Numbered from the stretch's first letter, positions 1 to 9,622 are shown. The stretch is DNA of 64,000 bases from Mycolicibacterium wolinskyi (GCF_002101965.1 NZ_LQQA01000015.1:186001-250000); one strand, 5' to 3'. Notes: a model not told the origin generated them from the letters alone. A program made the numbers and translations.

Positions 1-1904
1 ACGCTCACCGGAGTCTGTTGTGCGAGCCGGGCCACGGCCAACAACTGGTCGGACAGCAGTTCAGGATGGGCCAGCGCGAGCCGGATGCCCCGCACGCCGA
101 GGTAGGGGTTGAGCTCGGCCGGCGTGGGCAGGAACTCGAGAGGTTTGTCGCCGCCGACATCGAGGGTGCGCAGCGTAATACGCTTGCCGTCAAGCGATTC
201 GGCGATCTTGCGGTATACCGCGAGTTGTTCGTCGACATCGGGTGCCTGCGCGCGCCCCAGGAACAGGAACTCGGTTCGGATCAGGCCTGCGAAGTCGGCG
301 CCCTGGGATGCGGCGGCCCGCGCGTCGTCGACCGAGCCGATATTGGCGCCCACGCCGATGGTCACACCGTCGCGGGTGACCGCCGGTTCGGCTGCGCGGG
401 CCCGGGCCTCGCGTTGACGCCGCGCCGATAGCGTGACCCTGGTCTGGAAGTCCTCGCGGACATCGTCGGCCGGGTCGACGATGAATTCGCCCCGGGTTCC
501 GTCGACGGCGACAGTGGTCCCGTCCGGTATCGCGAGCACGCCGGGACCGGCTCCGACCACCACCGGAATCCCTTTGGCGCGCAGCAGGATCACGTTGTGG
601 GCGTGTGGGCTGCCGAACGCCAGCAGGACCGCGGCGACGCGGTTCGGGTCGAGTTCGGCGGCCTCGGCCGGGGTGAGGTCGCTGGTCACCAACACACCGC
701 TGGCCGAGGCCGAGCCTGCTGCGGTGCCCAGTATGGCGCGCAGCACCTGATCGCCGACCGCGCGGACATCCTCGGCCCTGGCCTGCTGATACGGGTCGGG
801 CAGTGCGGCGAACTGCGCGGCCAGCTCGGACACTTCCGCCGACCAGGCGGCTGCGGCGTTGTGGCCCTTGTCGATTCGCTGCCGGGCACCGCCGAGCAGC
901 GCGTCGTCGTCGAGCAGTAGTAGGTGAGCGTCGAATATTGATGCCTCGTCCTCGCCGACCTCACGTGCGGTCCTGGCCCGTAACGTGGTGATGGCGCGGC
1001 GCACCTCGGCGATTGCGGTGCCGAGCCGGCGCCATTCGACCGTCGGCTCCTCGCCAGGGGTGTCCGGGACCGAGATCGCGCCTGCGCGTGTGGAATACGC
1101 CGGGCCGATACCGAGGCCGGGTCCCGCGCCGATGGGCTCGTGCGACGTGGCGGGAGCCGGCGCCGATGGCGCGTCGGCCGTCGACTCGTCGAAGTTGCGG
1201 GCGGCCAGCGCGAGAATGTGGTCGAGGGCCTCGGCGGCCTGACTGCCCGACACGGCGATTTCGACCTCGTCACCGCAGCGCACCCCGAGCGTGGCGATCG
1301 CCGACAGGCTGCCGGCATCGACCCACGGTGACCCGGTGCGCTGGTTACGGATTCGGACGCGGGCATCGCGGCGTCGCACCTCACCCGCGAGCCGGGCGGC
1401 GGGGCGGGCGTGCAGCCCGTGCGGGTTGGCGACGACGAAGGTGCGCGTGAGCTCGTCGGCACCCGCGGCCATGTCGGTCGCCGGCGCCGGCGCTGCTTGA
1501 CCGAGATGTGCGATCTTGCCTGCCAGCGCTCCGGACGCCTCGGCGGCGACCTCGGCTGCCGAGGCCCCGCCCGCCGCCGCGACCGCGGCCACCACCAAGC
1601 CCTCCACCAACGGTGCCGGGCAGAGCACGGTGCGGGCCCGGGCCTCGTCGTCGAGCAGTTCCAGTGCGAGTTCGGCAGACAGCACCGCGCTGCCGAGGTC
1701 CATCAGCACCACTGCGCCGTCACCGGTATCGGCGCCGGTCACGGCGTCGAGAATCTCGGCGGCATCGGTTCCGAACGTGGTCTCGTCAAGACCGGCCGCG
1801 ACCGCGATGCGAATCTGCTTGCCGTGCAGCATTTCCTGCGCCAGTGCCACGGCAGCGCGGGCCAGCGGGCGGCTGTGGGATACGACGACCAGACCAACTG
1901 TCAC
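1..1904 (-). CDS. dhaM: PTS phosphoryl donor DhaM fused to HPr and enzyme I (C-terminus cut by window edge)
   Basis: Relays phosphate from PEP to the ADP bound by DhaL in the PTS-dependent dihydroxyacetone kinase. From a GTG at 1904 (overlapping the dhaL stop as GTGA) the protein shows an EIIA-Man/DhaM domain with its phospho-acceptor His near residue 9 (VVSHSRPLA). An HPr domain follows near residue 160 (NPHGLHARPAA). An enzyme I region begins after about residue 280, with AHNVILLRAKGIPVVVG near 440 in place of the usual TSHxAIxAR phosphohistidine segment. PEP-barrel motifs LIRTEFLFLG (about 543) and TLDVGGDKPLEF (about 585) are also present. The remaining enzyme I barrel lies outside the window. 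The fusion suggests a self-contained cytoplasmic relay that does not need separate ptsH and ptsI. The family call is firm; which sugar systems share the relay is not shown. Confidence 0.85.
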   Translation of the reverse strand, partial: MTVGLVVVSHSRPLARAAVALAQEMLHGKQIRIAVAAGLDETTFGTDAAEILDAVTGADTGDGAVVLMDLGSAVLSAELALELLDDEARARTVLCPAPLVEGLVVAAVAAAGGASAAEVAAEASGALAGKIAHLGQAAPAPATDMAAGADELTRTFVVANPHGLHARPAARLAGEVRRRDARVRIRNQRTGSPWVDAGSLSAIATLGVRCGDEVEIAVSGSQAAEALDHILALAARNFDESTADAPSAPAPATSHEPIGAGPGLGIGPAYSTRAGAISVPDTPGEEPTVEWRRLGTAIAEVRRAITTLRARTAREVGEDEASIFDAHLLLLDDDALLGGARQRIDKGHNAAAAWSAEVSELAAQFAALPDPYQQARAEDVRAVGDQVLRAILGTAAGSASASGVLVTSDLTPAEAAELDPNRVAAVLLAFGSPHAHNVILLRAKGIPVVVGAGPGVLAIPDGTTVAVDGTRGEFIVDPADDVREDFQTRVTLSARRQREARARAAEPAVTRDGVTIGVGANIGSVDDARAAASQGADFAGLIRTEFLFLGRAQAPDVDEQLAVYRKIAESLDGKRITLRTLDVGGDKPLEFLPTPAELNPYLGVRGIRLALAHPELLSDQLLAVARLAQQTPVS

Positions 1905-2536
1905 GTCGCGCTCCCGCCTGCCACCGTGGCCGCGGCGGCGATCAGCAGCGCGGCCGATGTCGCCCCCGGGTCGACGTGTCCCACGCTGCGCTGCCCGAGG
2001 TAGCTCGCGCGCCCTTTGCGGGCGACCATCGATTCGGTGGCGTCCCTGCCCTTTTCGGCAGCTGCGGACGCGGCGGCCAGACCCTCTGCCAGGCTCGCGC
2101 CCGAGGACAGCGCAGCGTCCAGCGCGTCGAGCGCGGGCGCCAAGGCGTCGAACATGGTCTTGTCGCCGGCCTCAGCGCGTCCGCGCTGCACGACGCCGTC
2201 GACACCGGCTCGCAATGCCTTGGCGAAGTCTGCATCGCTCACCGCGTCACCGGAACCCAGTGCGGGTGCCATTCTCAGGAAGAACGTGCCGTAAAGCGGG
2301 CCACTGGCTCCGCCAACGGATTTCACGAGCGTCATGCCGACCTGCTTGCACAGGGCCGCCATGTCGGCCGGCGCCGACTCGTCGAAGGCCGCAATCACCG
2401 CTGTCATCCCGCGCTCCATGTTGATGCCATGGTCGGCATCGCCGATGGCCGCGTCGAGATCGCTGAGATTCTGTGCGTTGTCGGCGATGACCCGGGCGTA
2501 TTCGCGGATCCATTCGGTGAGTGTGGTCAAATCCAT
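1901..2536 (-). CDS. dhaL: Dihydroxyacetone kinase ADP-binding subunit DhaL
   Basis: The 211-residue all-helical nucleotide-binding subunit transfers phosphate from DhaM-phosphorylated ADP to dihydroxyacetone held on DhaK, giving dihydroxyacetone phosphate. The Mg-ADP binding segment is IGDADHGINM near residue 31. GGASGPLYG (near 95) and SVGHVDPGATS near the C-terminus are family hallmarks, and the length matches family members. The gene starts two bases after the dhaK stop and overlaps dhaM by 4 bp, so the three subunits are almost certainly translated as one unit in the cytoplasm. No odd features were seen. Confidence 0.93.
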   Translation of the reverse strand: MDLTTLTEWIREYARVIADNAQNLSDLDAAIGDADHGINMERGMTAVIAAFDESAPADMAALCKQVGMTLVKSVGGASGPLYGTFFLRMAPALGSGDAVSDADFAKALRAGVDGVVQRGRAEAGDKTMFDALAPALDALDAALSSGASLAEGLAAASAAAEKGRDATESMVARKGRASYLGQRSVGHVDPGATSAALLIAAAATVAGGSAT

Positions 2537-2537
2537 G

Positions 2538-3536
2538 TCAGCATCCCTTCCGTAGCGCGGGCGTGTTCACCGGGTGATCCCACAGCCGCAGCAGCTCGTC
2601 GTCGGCCTTCAATACCGTCACCGAACAACCCGCCATGTCCAGGCTGGTGATGTAGGGGCCCACCAGGGAGCGTGCGATCCGGACCCCGGCTTTGTCCAGG
2701 ATGGCCGCGAATTCCGAATACATGACGTACAACTCGATGAGCGGCGTTGCGCCCATGCTGTTGACGAACAAGATGACCCCGTCCTCCCCGGCGAAGTCGA
2801 GGTCGGCCAGGACGGGCTCGGCCATCAGTTCGGCGACCGCCCGCGCCGGTTGGATCGGCACTCGCTGACGGCCGGGTTCGCCGTGGATTCCGATGCCGAC
2901 CTCGATCTCGGTTTCGGGAAGGTCGAAGGTGGGATGGCCGACCGCGGGCACGGTGCACGAGGTCAGGGCCACACCCATGCTGCGGGATGCGGCGTTGACC
3001 CGGCGCGCGACATCGGCGACCTCGGCCAGCGACCGGCCCTGCTCGGCGGCAGCGCCTGCGATCTTTTCGACCAGCACGGTCGCGCCGACGCCGCGCCGTC
3101 CGGCGGTGTAGGTGCTGTCCTGCACCGCGACATCGTCGTCGACGATCACCGACTCGACCGTGATGCCTTCCGCGGCAGCGAGTTCGGCGGCCATCTCGAA
3201 GTTCATCACGTCGCCGGTGTAGTTCTTGACGATGTGCAGTACCCCCGCGCCACTGTCGACGTTCTTCGTCGCCTCCAGCATCTGATCCGGCACCGGCGAG
3301 GTGAACACCTCACCGGCGCAGGCGGCGTCGAGCATGCCCGCGCCGACGAACCCGCCGTGGAGTGGCTCGTGCCCCGACCCGCCTCCCGAGATGAGGCCGA
3401 CCTTGCCGGCCACCGGCGCAGCGCCGCGGTAGACGATGCGGTTGGCGTGGTCGATGCGCAGTTCCGGATGAGCAATGGCCATGCCGCGCAGGGCTTCACC
3501 GATCACGTCGGCGGGATCGTTGATGAGCTTTTTCAT
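2538..3536 (-). CDS. dhaK: Dihydroxyacetone kinase substrate-binding subunit DhaK
   Basis: Binds dihydroxyacetone covalently through a His hemiaminal and presents it to DhaL. The ATG at 3536 starts [16 protein letters not shown], typical of DhaK, giving 332 residues. [12 protein letters not shown] (about residue 47), [12 protein letters not shown] (about 103) and GIGIHGEPG (about 215, containing the substrate His) are all present. The same frame stays open upstream to 3692, but that stretch is Arg/Pro-rich and overlaps the next gene, so it was rejected. The gene sits directly downstream of the glycerol facilitator, fitting a glycerol/dihydroxyacetone assimilation operon. Confidence 0.94.
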   Translation of the reverse strand: MKKLINDPADVIGEALRGMAIAHPELRIDHANRIVYRGAAPVAGKVGLISGGGSGHEPLHGGFVGAGMLDAACAGEVFTSPVPDQMLEATKNVDSGAGVLHIVKNYTGDVMNFEMAAELAAAEGITVESVIVDDDVAVQDSTYTAGRRGVGATVLVEKIAGAAAEQGRSLAEVADVARRVNAASRSMGVALTSCTVPAVGHPTFDLPETEIEVGIGIHGEPGRQRVPIQPARAVAELMAEPVLADLDFAGEDGVILFVNSMGATPLIELYVMYSEFAAILDKAGVRIARSLVGPYITSLDMAGCSVTVLKADDELLRLWDHPVNTPALRKGC

Positions 3537-3547
3537 GGTGGGCGTCC

Positions 3548-4309
3548 TCAGGCTGCGGTGGTGGTCTGGGCGGGGGCGGGTGCGGCGGCCGGCGGGGCGT
3601 CGGCGCGGGTTCGGGAGATGGCGACGTAGGCTAGTGCCGCCAGGGCGCCGGCGAGGAATTCGGCGGCGAGGTATACGGGCAGTTGGTTCCACGACACCGA
3701 ACCGCCTGCGATCTGTTGGACCAACATGGGGCCGAATGTGCGGGCAGGGTTGATCGAGGCGCCGGTGGTCGGTGCCACCGGGATGATCGCGGCGAACACC
3801 ACGAGGCCGATCGCGACGCCGGCGAAGCCCGCGGTGGCCTTGCGGTGTATCACGCCGAAAACGGTGAACACGAGAATGAACGTACCCACGAACTCGGCGA
3901 AAAACGCCTGTACTGCGCTGATGTCGGCGGTGTAGGTCGCGATGCCGAGTCCGGCGTCACGGGCCGCAGTGCCGAGAACGCCGATGATCGCGGCCGCACC
4001 CGCGATCGCACCGAGCACTTGTGCGCCGATGTACGCCGGGACACGGGACCACGGGAACTGGCCGGTGACAGCGAGTCCGAGCGTGACAGCCGGGTTGATG
4101 TGATTGCCGGATATGTGTCCGAGCGCGTAGATCGTCGCCACCACGACCGTCGCGAAAGCGAACGAGATCATGCCCAGGTCGGCCATGGTGAACGGGGCAT
4201 CGCCGTTGACGATGATCGTCGCAGGCACCGATCCGACCCCCACGAAGACCAAGAAGGCGGTTCCGAATGCCTCGGCCGCCAGTTTCTGGATTAACGAGGG
4301 TTCGTCCAT
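3548..4309 (-). CDS. Glycerol uptake facilitator, aquaglyceroporin (MIP family)
   Basis: A 253-residue inner-membrane channel for passive uptake of glycerol or dihydroxyacetone. Both NPA signatures are present, NHINPAVT in the first half and GASINPART in the second, with six hydrophobic segments and an Ala/Pro-rich tail. The ATG at 4309 is preceded by AGGAGA. The frame continues upstream, but that part overlaps the divergent regulator and was not used. First gene of the dha operon: the channel supplies the substrate phosphorylated by DhaK/L/M. Likely controlled by the IclR regulator through the palindrome 40 bp upstream. Water versus glycerol selectivity cannot be read with certainty. Confidence 0.88.
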   Translation of the reverse strand: MDEPSLIQKLAAEAFGTAFLVFVGVGSVPATIIVNGDAPFTMADLGMISFAFATVVVATIYALGHISGNHINPAVTLGLAVTGQFPWSRVPAYIGAQVLGAIAGAAAIIGVLGTAARDAGLGIATYTADISAVQAFFAEFVGTFILVFTVFGVIHRKATAGFAGVAIGLVVFAAIIPVAPTTGASINPARTFGPMLVQQIAGGSVSWNQLPVYLAAEFLAGALAALAYVAISRTRADAPPAAAPAPAQTTTAA

Positions 4310-4348
4310 GACGTTCTCCTGGAGTGTGAGTCGACCATCTCGGATGTC

Positions 4349-4365
4349 ATTCGACAATGTCGAAT
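4349..4365. promoter_or_regulatory. Palindromic operator candidate between glpF-dha operon and IclR gene
   Basis: ATTCGACA-A-TGTCGAAT is a perfect 8+1+8 inverted repeat, with partial symmetry continuing outwards. It lies between the divergent facilitator operon (start 4309) and the IclR-family gene (start 4427). IclR regulators commonly bind such palindromes in the divergent promoter, so this is the best candidate operator. The assignment is inferred from position and symmetry only. Confidence 0.6.
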
Positions 4366-4426
4366 GTGATCTGGAACATACGCTTATGCTTCGGTGAGCA
4401 CAAGAGCCGAGTCGAAGGGGGCAGCG

Positions 4427-5179
4427 ATGATCCAGGCGGTGGATCGTGCGCTCCGCATCCTCACGGTGCTGGGCGGCGGGCGGCGGATGAGCCTGGGCGA
4501 GATCGCCGCCGCGATCGAACTCGCGCCGTCGACCGTGCACGGCCTGGTGCGCACGCTGCTCGCGCACGGCATGGTCCAGCAGGAGCTCGACAGTGGCCGT
4601 TACCGGCTCGGCCCGGCGACGCTGCGGCTGGGCAACGTCTACCTGGACACGCTCGAACTCCGCTCGCGCGTGACGATTTGGGCTGAGAACCTCGCGCGGC
4701 GGACCGGCTGCGCGGTTCGGACCGGGGTACTGCTGTTCGACGAGGTCGTTGTCGTCGCCCACGAACCGCGACCGGACGGAACCCGGCAGATGCCGGAAGT
4801 CGGGATCGTCATACCGGCGCACGCGAGCGCGCTCGGCAAGGCCCTGCTCGCGTTCCAGGCGGAGCGGCCGCCGGTGACATCGCTGCGCAGCATGACGGGT
4901 GAGACCATGACCGATCCGGCGGCCTTGGCCGATCAGCTCGTGCAGGTGCGGGCGACGGGTATCGCCACCGAAGCCGAAGAAGCGGTGCTAGGCGAATGTT
5001 CGGCGGCCGCAGCGGTTTTCGACACGACCGCCGAGGCGGTCGGCGCGATCAGCTTGGTCGTGCCCGCCGCGCGGTGGCCGCTCGAACCCGACGCGCTCGA
5101 CGCATTGCGCGATACCGCCCGCACCATCTCCCGGGAACTGGGCGCGCCGGTGTGGCCGCCGCGCCCTGACGCGCCGTAG
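4427..5179 (+). CDS. IclR-family transcriptional regulator of the glycerol/dihydroxyacetone operon
   Basis: A 250-residue cytoplasmic DNA-binding protein. The N-terminal winged helix-turn-helix covers about residues 1-65 (AVDRALRILTVL, SLGEIAAAIELAPSTVHGLVRTL). The C-terminal IclR effector domain follows, with the usual IPAHASALGKALLAF segment and a late GAISLVVPAARW core. The ATG at 4427 is chosen because a purine-rich AAGGGGG lies 6 bp upstream; an in-frame GTG at 4394 would add 11 residues. Divergent orientation to the facilitator-dha operon, with a palindrome between, argues for local control of that operon. Effector unknown. Confidence 0.88.
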   Translation: MIQAVDRALRILTVLGGGRRMSLGEIAAAIELAPSTVHGLVRTLLAHGMVQQELDSGRYRLGPATLRLGNVYLDTLELRSRVTIWAENLARRTGCAVRTGVLLFDEVVVVAHEPRPDGTRQMPEVGIVIPAHASALGKALLAFQAERPPVTSLRSMTGETMTDPAALADQLVQVRATGIATEAEEAVLGECSAAAAVFDTTAEAVGAISLVVPAARWPLEPDALDALRDTARTISRELGAPVWPPRPDAP

Positions 5180-5181
5180 GC

Positions 5182-5382
5182 CTACTCGGGTTCCTGGCTG
5201 CTCGAGCGACCGCCGACGTAGTCGAGCAGGCTCGGATCGATCGAGGTGAATCGGTCGACTTCTTCGCCGCCGTCACAGCGCAGGAGCGCGACGGTGAGGC
5301 CGTCTTTGGTTCGCGCGATCACCTGCCAGTGGCCCCCCGAGTCCTCCCAGCGCTGCAGATCGGCGACGCGATCTTCACTCAT
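5182..5382 (-). CDS. Small conserved hypothetical protein
   Basis: A 66-residue acidic protein (MSEDRVADLQRWEDSGGHWQV...) converging on the IclR gene with a 2-bp gap. An in-frame start 7 codons upstream at 5403 would overlap the divergent DUF488 gene start, so the second Met was preferred. The WQVIARTKDGLTVALLRCDGGEEVDRF pattern looks like a small beta-rich mycobacterial protein, but no function is recognised. It shares a short promoter region with the gene at 5402. Confidence 0.7.
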   Translation of the reverse strand: MSEDRVADLQRWEDSGGHWQVIARTKDGLTVALLRCDGGEEVDRFTSIDPSLLDYVGGRSSSQEPE

Positions 5383-5401
5383 CCTTCTACGATGGCACGC
5401 C

Positions 5402-5761
5402 ATGGGGGATGAGCGGCAGGTGCGATTGGCGCGGGTCTATGAACAGCCCGAACCCGGCGAGGGAACTCGGGTCCTGGCCGACCGCCTGTGGCCCCGTGGC
5501 ATGCGGAAAACCGATCCGCGGGCCGGCACGTGGTTACCCGGTGTGGCACCCTCCACCGAACTTCGCCGCTGGTATGACCACACGCCGGAGCGGTTCGACG
5601 AGTTCGCCGAGCGCTATGCCGAGGAACTGTCGGCACCCGCGGGCGCCGCGCCACTGGAAGAGCTGCGGGAGATGCTGCGCGACGGGCCGGTCACGCTCGT
5701 GACGGCCACCCGCGAGCTCGAACTGAGTCACTTGACCGTGCTCGCCAAACTCCTGGTCTGA
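5402..5761 (+). CDS. DUF488-family protein
   Basis: A 119-residue cytoplasmic protein with the DUF488 hallmarks [11 protein letters not shown] near residue 24, a central W-Y-x-H-x-P-E-R-F ([14 protein letters not shown]) and a C-terminal [18 protein letters not shown]. The family is widespread and functionally undefined. The ATG at 5402 gives the full family length. Divergent from the 66-residue gene at 5382. Confidence 0.82.
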   Translation: MGDERQVRLARVYEQPEPGEGTRVLADRLWPRGMRKTDPRAGTWLPGVAPSTELRRWYDHTPERFDEFAERYAEELSAPAGAAPLEELREMLRDGPVTLVTATRELELSHLTVLAKLLV

Positions 5762-5779
5762 CGCGTGACGGGCCGGAGG

Positions 5780-5799
5780 AAGGTAAACCTATCCTCACT
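5780..5799. promoter_or_regulatory. IdeR/iron-box-like site upstream of mbtK
   Basis: AGGTAAACCTATCCTCAC matches roughly half to two-thirds of the mycobacterial iron box (TTAGGTTAGGCTAACCTAA) and lies 25-44 bp before mbtK. Iron-dependent repression by IdeR is established for the mycobactin genes in mycobacteria. This copy is imperfect. Confidence 0.5.
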
Positions 5800-5823
5800 G
5801 GCTACGGTAGGCTCGGCGCTCAA

Positions 5824-6438
5824 ATGACCGAGATCGATGAGGCGCTTGAACCTGTTCTGAAGCGCGAGCTGACGGATATTGCCGATGCGGTGCGTGTTGT
5901 CCCGGCACCGCCCATACCGGTGGTGGCCGAGCCGTACGGCATTCGGCTGGCGGACGCGGACGCCGACGCCGAGATGGTGTCGGAGTGGATGAACCGCCCG
6001 CACCTGGTGGAGGCCTGGGAGTACGACTGGCCGCCGGAGCGTTGGCGGCGTTATCTGCAGGCGCAGCTCGATGGTGAATACTCGCGGCCGTTGATCGCGA
6101 GCTTCAAGGGCACACCCGCCGGCTACATCGAGGTTTATCGCGCCGCGAAAGATTCGATTGCGCCGCGCTACGACGCCGATCCGCACGACATCGGCGTGCA
6201 TGCCGCGATCGCCGATCTGAATCTCGTGAACAAGGGCATCGCCCCGTTCCTGCTGCCCAAGGTTGTGGCCAGCGTGTTCGAGCTCGATCCGAACTGCAGG
6301 CGCATCATGTTCGATCCCGATCACCGCAACACCGGAGCGCGCCGCGTCTGCGAGTGGGCCGGTTGCACGTTCCTCGGCGAACACGACATGTCCAACCGGC
6401 GCATGGCGCTGTACGCGCTGCCGCGCACGCCGGCCTGA
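5824..6438 (+). CDS. mbtK: Mycobactin lysine N6-acyltransferase MbtK (GNAT fold)
   Basis: A 204-residue GNAT-fold enzyme that transfers the long acyl chain from MbtL to the N6 of (hydroxy)lysine in mycobactin. It shows the MbtK/IucB-like signature: [24 protein letters not shown] near residue 47, [40 protein letters not shown] and a late [24 protein letters not shown]. Length and order match the M. tuberculosis protein. It converges on the mbtL-mbtM-mbtN operon, and an iron-box-like site precedes it, so iron-limited expression is expected. Cytoplasmic. Confidence 0.9.
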   Translation: MTEIDEALEPVLKRELTDIADAVRVVPAPPIPVVAEPYGIRLADADADAEMVSEWMNRPHLVEAWEYDWPPERWRRYLQAQLDGEYSRPLIASFKGTPAGYIEVYRAAKDSIAPRYDADPHDIGVHAAIADLNLVNKGIAPFLLPKVVASVFELDPNCRRIMFDPDHRNTGARRVCEWAGCTFLGEHDMSNRRMALYALPRTPA

Positions 6439-6442
6439 CTCC

Positions 6443-6506
6443 CGGCGAACAGACGCGCAGGTACCCAAGAACGCTCGTTCTCGGGTACCTACGTGTCTGT
6501 TCGCCG
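6443..6506. terminator. Long hairpin, bidirectional terminator between mbtK and mbtN
   Basis: The arms 6443-6471 and 6478-6506 form a 29-bp stem with 3 mismatches and a 6-base loop. It sits 4 bp after the mbtK stop and 8 bp before the end of mbtN, exactly between two convergent operons. There is no long U tract on either side, so a role in antisense-transcript blocking or RNA stability is also possible. Confidence 0.7.
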
Positions 6507-6514
6507 AAGGGAAC

Positions 6515-7699
6515 TCAGTCCTGCCCGAACTCGGCGTATCCCTCGTAGTCGGGTTTCATGGCCGCGGCCACCAACTCCCACAGCACTTCGTCGGTGCCGC
6601 CGCCAACCCGCGCCAACTTCATGTCGCGCCACCACTTGCCCAGCGGTGTCTCGTCGACGAGATAGCCCGAGCCGCCGAAGATGTGCATGCACTCGGAGAG
6701 CACCTCTTCGCCGAGCCGGGCCGCGGTGACCTTGATGGCTGCCGCGGCACGCAGGTCGAGCTTGCCGCCGGCGGCGATCCCGGCCAGCCCGTGGCGCAGC
6801 AGGTCCACCCGCGCCTGGAGGTCGGCCATCCGCATCCGCAGCGCCTGGTGCTCATACAGCGTGTGGCCGAACTGGCGCCGTTTCATCATGCGGGCCAAGG
6901 TGATTCCGAGGACGCGCTGTGCTCCGGCGGCCACCTGACCGGCGATCGACATGCGTTCGTGCGCCAAGCCCCACGAGATCGCAGCCAGCCCGGTGCCGGC
7001 CCGGGCCACGAGCGCGTCGGCGGGCACCCAGGTGTCGATGTGCACCGCGGCCGTGTCGAGGGGTCCGGCGCCGACTTTGCGGTACGGCGTCTGCACCTCG
7101 ACCTGCGCGGTGGGGACGGCGATGACGACGACGTTGCCGTGCCGGCTGGTCGGATCGTGATCGACGCTGCGCGCCACCACCATGATGTGGTCGGCGATCG
7201 GTGACAGCGAGACGAACTTCTTGATGCCCTTGATCTCGAAACCGTCCCGGGCCGTGCGCACTTCGGTCTCGACGATCTGCAGATCGGAGCCGCCGGATTC
7301 TTCCGATGCGCCGATGCACAGCACCGCTTCGCCGCGGACAGCCTGCTCGCAGATGGTGCGCAGGTAGTCGTTCTTGCCGAAGCGGCGCAGGATCGAGATC
7401 GCCGAGTCGTGCAGGCTCACGCCGACGCCGATGCCCGCCGAACCGGTGCGGCCCAGTGAGAATGCGAGCTCGATCAGCTTGGCGACATCGGGTTGTTGAC
7501 CGTCACCCCACTTCTCGGTGAACACGCCGTTGCGGCCGAGGTGTTCGATGAGTTGGCGCGGAAAGCGTTCGGTCTCTTCGGCTTCCGCGGTCCAGGCCTT
7601 GACCTGGTCGTCGAAGACCCGGTCGAGCAGATCGCGGTATTCGTCGATCGTGGTGGTGGCCGGTGTCCGTTCCGCTGTGGTCGGTGTTGTCGCGGTCAT
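6515..7699 (-). CDS. mbtN: Acyl-CoA/acyl-ACP dehydrogenase MbtN (FadE14)
   Basis: A 394-residue FAD enzyme proposed to introduce the cis double bond into the mycobactin acyl chain. Acyl-CoA dehydrogenase landmarks are [15 protein letters not shown] near residue 130, [41 protein letters not shown], and [18 protein letters not shown] with [15 protein letters not shown] near the C-terminus. The ATG at 7699 overlaps the mbtM stop by 4 bp. Last gene of the mbtL-mbtM-mbtN unit; it should be iron-regulated with them. Longer in-frame starts run into mbtM and were rejected. Confidence 0.9.
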   Translation of the reverse strand: MTATTPTTAERTPATTTIDEYRDLLDRVFDDQVKAWTAEAEETERFPRQLIEHLGRNGVFTEKWGDGQQPDVAKLIELAFSLGRTGSAGIGVGVSLHDSAISILRRFGKNDYLRTICEQAVRGEAVLCIGASEESGGSDLQIVETEVRTARDGFEIKGIKKFVSLSPIADHIMVVARSVDHDPTSRHGNVVVIAVPTAQVEVQTPYRKVGAGPLDTAAVHIDTWVPADALVARAGTGLAAISWGLAHERMSIAGQVAAGAQRVLGITLARMMKRRQFGHTLYEHQALRMRMADLQARVDLLRHGLAGIAAGGKLDLRAAAAIKVTAARLGEEVLSECMHIFGGSGYLVDETPLGKWWRDMKLARVGGGTDEVLWELVAAAMKPDYEGYAEFGQD

Positions 7700-9276
7700 G
7701 ACTTCACACTCTCCAGATGTTGTTTGACCTCCAGTCGGCGCAGCTTGCCCGAGGAGGTTCGTGGTAGTGAGCCGGGCGGTAGGAACACCACATCTGCCGG
7801 CACCACACCACATTCGGATGCCACCCGCTGCACCACTTCGCTGCGGGCGCCGGCCTCGTCGGTGCCGCGGAACTCCGCGGCGATCACCAGTCCCGGCCGT
7901 ACGGCGCGCTCGTTGGTTCCCACGGCCACCACCGCGCCTTCGCGAACACCCTTCACCTGGGCGGCAATCCGCTCGATCTCGGTGGGGAAGATGTTGCGCC
8001 CGGCCACGGTGATCAGCTCCTTCTTCCGGCCGCAGATCACCAGCCCGCCATCGACGAAGTAGCCGAGGTCGCCCGTCGGGAACCAGTCGTCGCGGTTGAG
8101 TGGCGGCTCGCCCCGGTATCCCGACATCATCGAGGAGCCGCGGATCTCGAGTTCGCCCACCTCGCGGTCGGAGATGCCGGCGTTGTCGGCACTGGGCCGC
8201 AGCCGCATCTCCATGCCCGGGATGGCCTGCCCGAGGACCGCCAGCTGTTGCATGTTGGAACCGTTTTCCGTCTCGACCTTGATCTCGTCGATCTGAAGTC
8301 CGACACCGGGAACGGGAATCGTAACCGCGCAGTTGGATTCGGCAAGGCCGTAGGACGGGCACAGACTGCCCGGGTCGAAGCCGAATCGGGCCAGCTCGCT
8401 GCCGAACCGAGCCGTACCCTCACAGTCGACCGGCTCCCCGCCGTTGAGCGCGAACCGCAGCGACGAGAGATCGACGTCGACGAGCCGTCGCGTGTACTTG
8501 CCGATCAGGCCGTACGCCATGTTCGGTGCCGCGGTCAGCGTGGCCCGGCTTTCGGTCAGCCAATGCACCCAGCTGAACGGTGAGCCCGCGAACGCCGTCG
8601 TGGGTGCCTGCCATACCTCACAGCCCGCGAACACCCCGGTGAGGAGGAAGGTCAGGCCCATGTCGTGGTAAAGCGGCAACCACGAGCAGCCGACATCGTT
8701 GCGCGACAAGCTGATTCGTTCGCCGAGGCCGCGCAGGTTGGCCAGCACGGCGTCGGGAGCGATCTGCGCCGTGCGTGGCACTCCGGTCGAACCGGCGGTG
8801 CCCTGCAGGACCGCGAACTCGCTCGCCGGTGCACCGAGGTTCAGCGTGGACGAGCGCTTGTCGTGGGCGACCTCGGTGTCGTCGTGGATCACCAGTGTGG
8901 TTTCGCCGCCGCGCAGTTGTTCCAGATACTTGCCGTGGCTGAACACCGTGCCCACGCCGATGCCGGCGAGGCGGTTCAGCGTCGACTGTGCCCACTGGCC
9001 GGGATCCGAGCCGCGCACCGGTCCGGGCAGAATCGACAGCGCCGCACCGGATACCAGGGTGCCGATGATGGCGGCGATGGCTTCTACGGTCGGTTCGGCG
9101 ACGACGCCGACGGCCGAGGACCCGTCCTGCCCGATCCGCTCTGCGACATTCTCCGCACGCGCGTACACCTGGCCCCACGGATGGCGGCTCCAGGTGCGGG
9201 CTTCGGAGTCGAAAACGACGAGATCGGCGCTGCTGGACGTCAGCGACTCCGCCAGTACTGCAGCCAGCGGGTTCAC
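7696..9276 (-). CDS. mbtM: Long-chain fatty acyl-AMP ligase/ACP ligase MbtM (FadD33)
   Basis: A 526-residue ANL-superfamily enzyme that adenylates the fatty acid and loads it on MbtL. Visible motifs are [14 protein letters not shown] (P-loop-like A3 near residue 160), [62 protein letters not shown] and a C-terminal [11 protein letters not shown] with the catalytic Lys. The pattern is of the fatty-acyl-AMP ligase type. It overlaps mbtL and mbtN by 4 bp each. Cytoplasmic. Confidence 0.9.
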   Translation of the reverse strand: MNPLAAVLAESLTSSSADLVVFDSEARTWSRHPWGQVYARAENVAERIGQDGSSAVGVVAEPTVEAIAAIIGTLVSGAALSILPGPVRGSDPGQWAQSTLNRLAGIGVGTVFSHGKYLEQLRGGETTLVIHDDTEVAHDKRSSTLNLGAPASEFAVLQGTAGSTGVPRTAQIAPDAVLANLRGLGERISLSRNDVGCSWLPLYHDMGLTFLLTGVFAGCEVWQAPTTAFAGSPFSWVHWLTESRATLTAAPNMAYGLIGKYTRRLVDVDLSSLRFALNGGEPVDCEGTARFGSELARFGFDPGSLCPSYGLAESNCAVTIPVPGVGLQIDEIKVETENGSNMQQLAVLGQAIPGMEMRLRPSADNAGISDREVGELEIRGSSMMSGYRGEPPLNRDDWFPTGDLGYFVDGGLVICGRKKELITVAGRNIFPTEIERIAAQVKGVREGAVVAVGTNERAVRPGLVIAAEFRGTDEAGARSEVVQRVASECGVVPADVVFLPPGSLPRTSSGKLRRLEVKQHLESVKS

Positions 9277-9542
9277 TGGTTACTCTGGGCGGCGGGCACT
9301 TTCGCCAGGATGGCGGCCTCCAGATCGCCCACGGTGTCGCAGCTCAGCAGGTCTTCTTCGGAAAGCGCCACGCCGAGCTTGTCTTCGATCGCCACCATGC
9401 CGACGGCGAATGCCACCGAGTCGAGGCCGACATCGTCGACGAGCCGCGAGTCCCGGGTCACCCTGCGGATGTCGACATTCATGTCGTCGCGCAAGATCTC
9501 GGTGAGGGCGGCGCTGATCGCTTCAGGGGATGTTGACTGCAT
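9273..9542 (-). CDS. mbtL: Acyl carrier protein MbtL
   Basis: An 89-residue carrier protein with the phosphopantetheine attachment serine in [12 protein letters not shown] near residue 45. It carries the fatty acid made active by MbtM, desaturated by MbtN and transferred by MbtK. First gene of the operon, with an iron box about 30-50 bp upstream. The length and helix pattern are those of a discrete ACP. Confidence 0.9.
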   Translation of the reverse strand: MQSTSPEAISAALTEILRDDMNVDIRRVTRDSRLVDDVGLDSVAFAVGMVAIEDKLGVALSEEDLLSCDTVGDLEAAILAKVPAAQSNQ

Positions 9543-9571
9543 GGGTTGGGACGGTACACCTGAAAGTAAAG

Positions 9572-9590
9572 TTAGGCTAGGCTTACATCA
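9572..9590. promoter_or_regulatory. IdeR iron box upstream of mbtL operon
   Basis: TTAGGCTAGGCTTACATC is close to the IdeR consensus TTAGGTTAGGCTAACCTAA and lies directly upstream of the mbtL start. IdeR repression of mycobactin genes under iron sufficiency is established knowledge for this genus. Confidence 0.75.
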
Positions 9591-9622
9591 AGCTGTGAGG
9601 CTCCTGAAAGAATGCTGGGAAC

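Noticed and set aside
686..1462. 258-codon minus-strand frame within the dhaM region
   Set aside because: Ser/Arg/Pro-rich shadow; the correct dhaM frame carries all PTS motifs.
5728..6468. 246-codon minus-strand frame opposite mbtK
   Set aside because: Antisense shadow of a clearly conserved gene.
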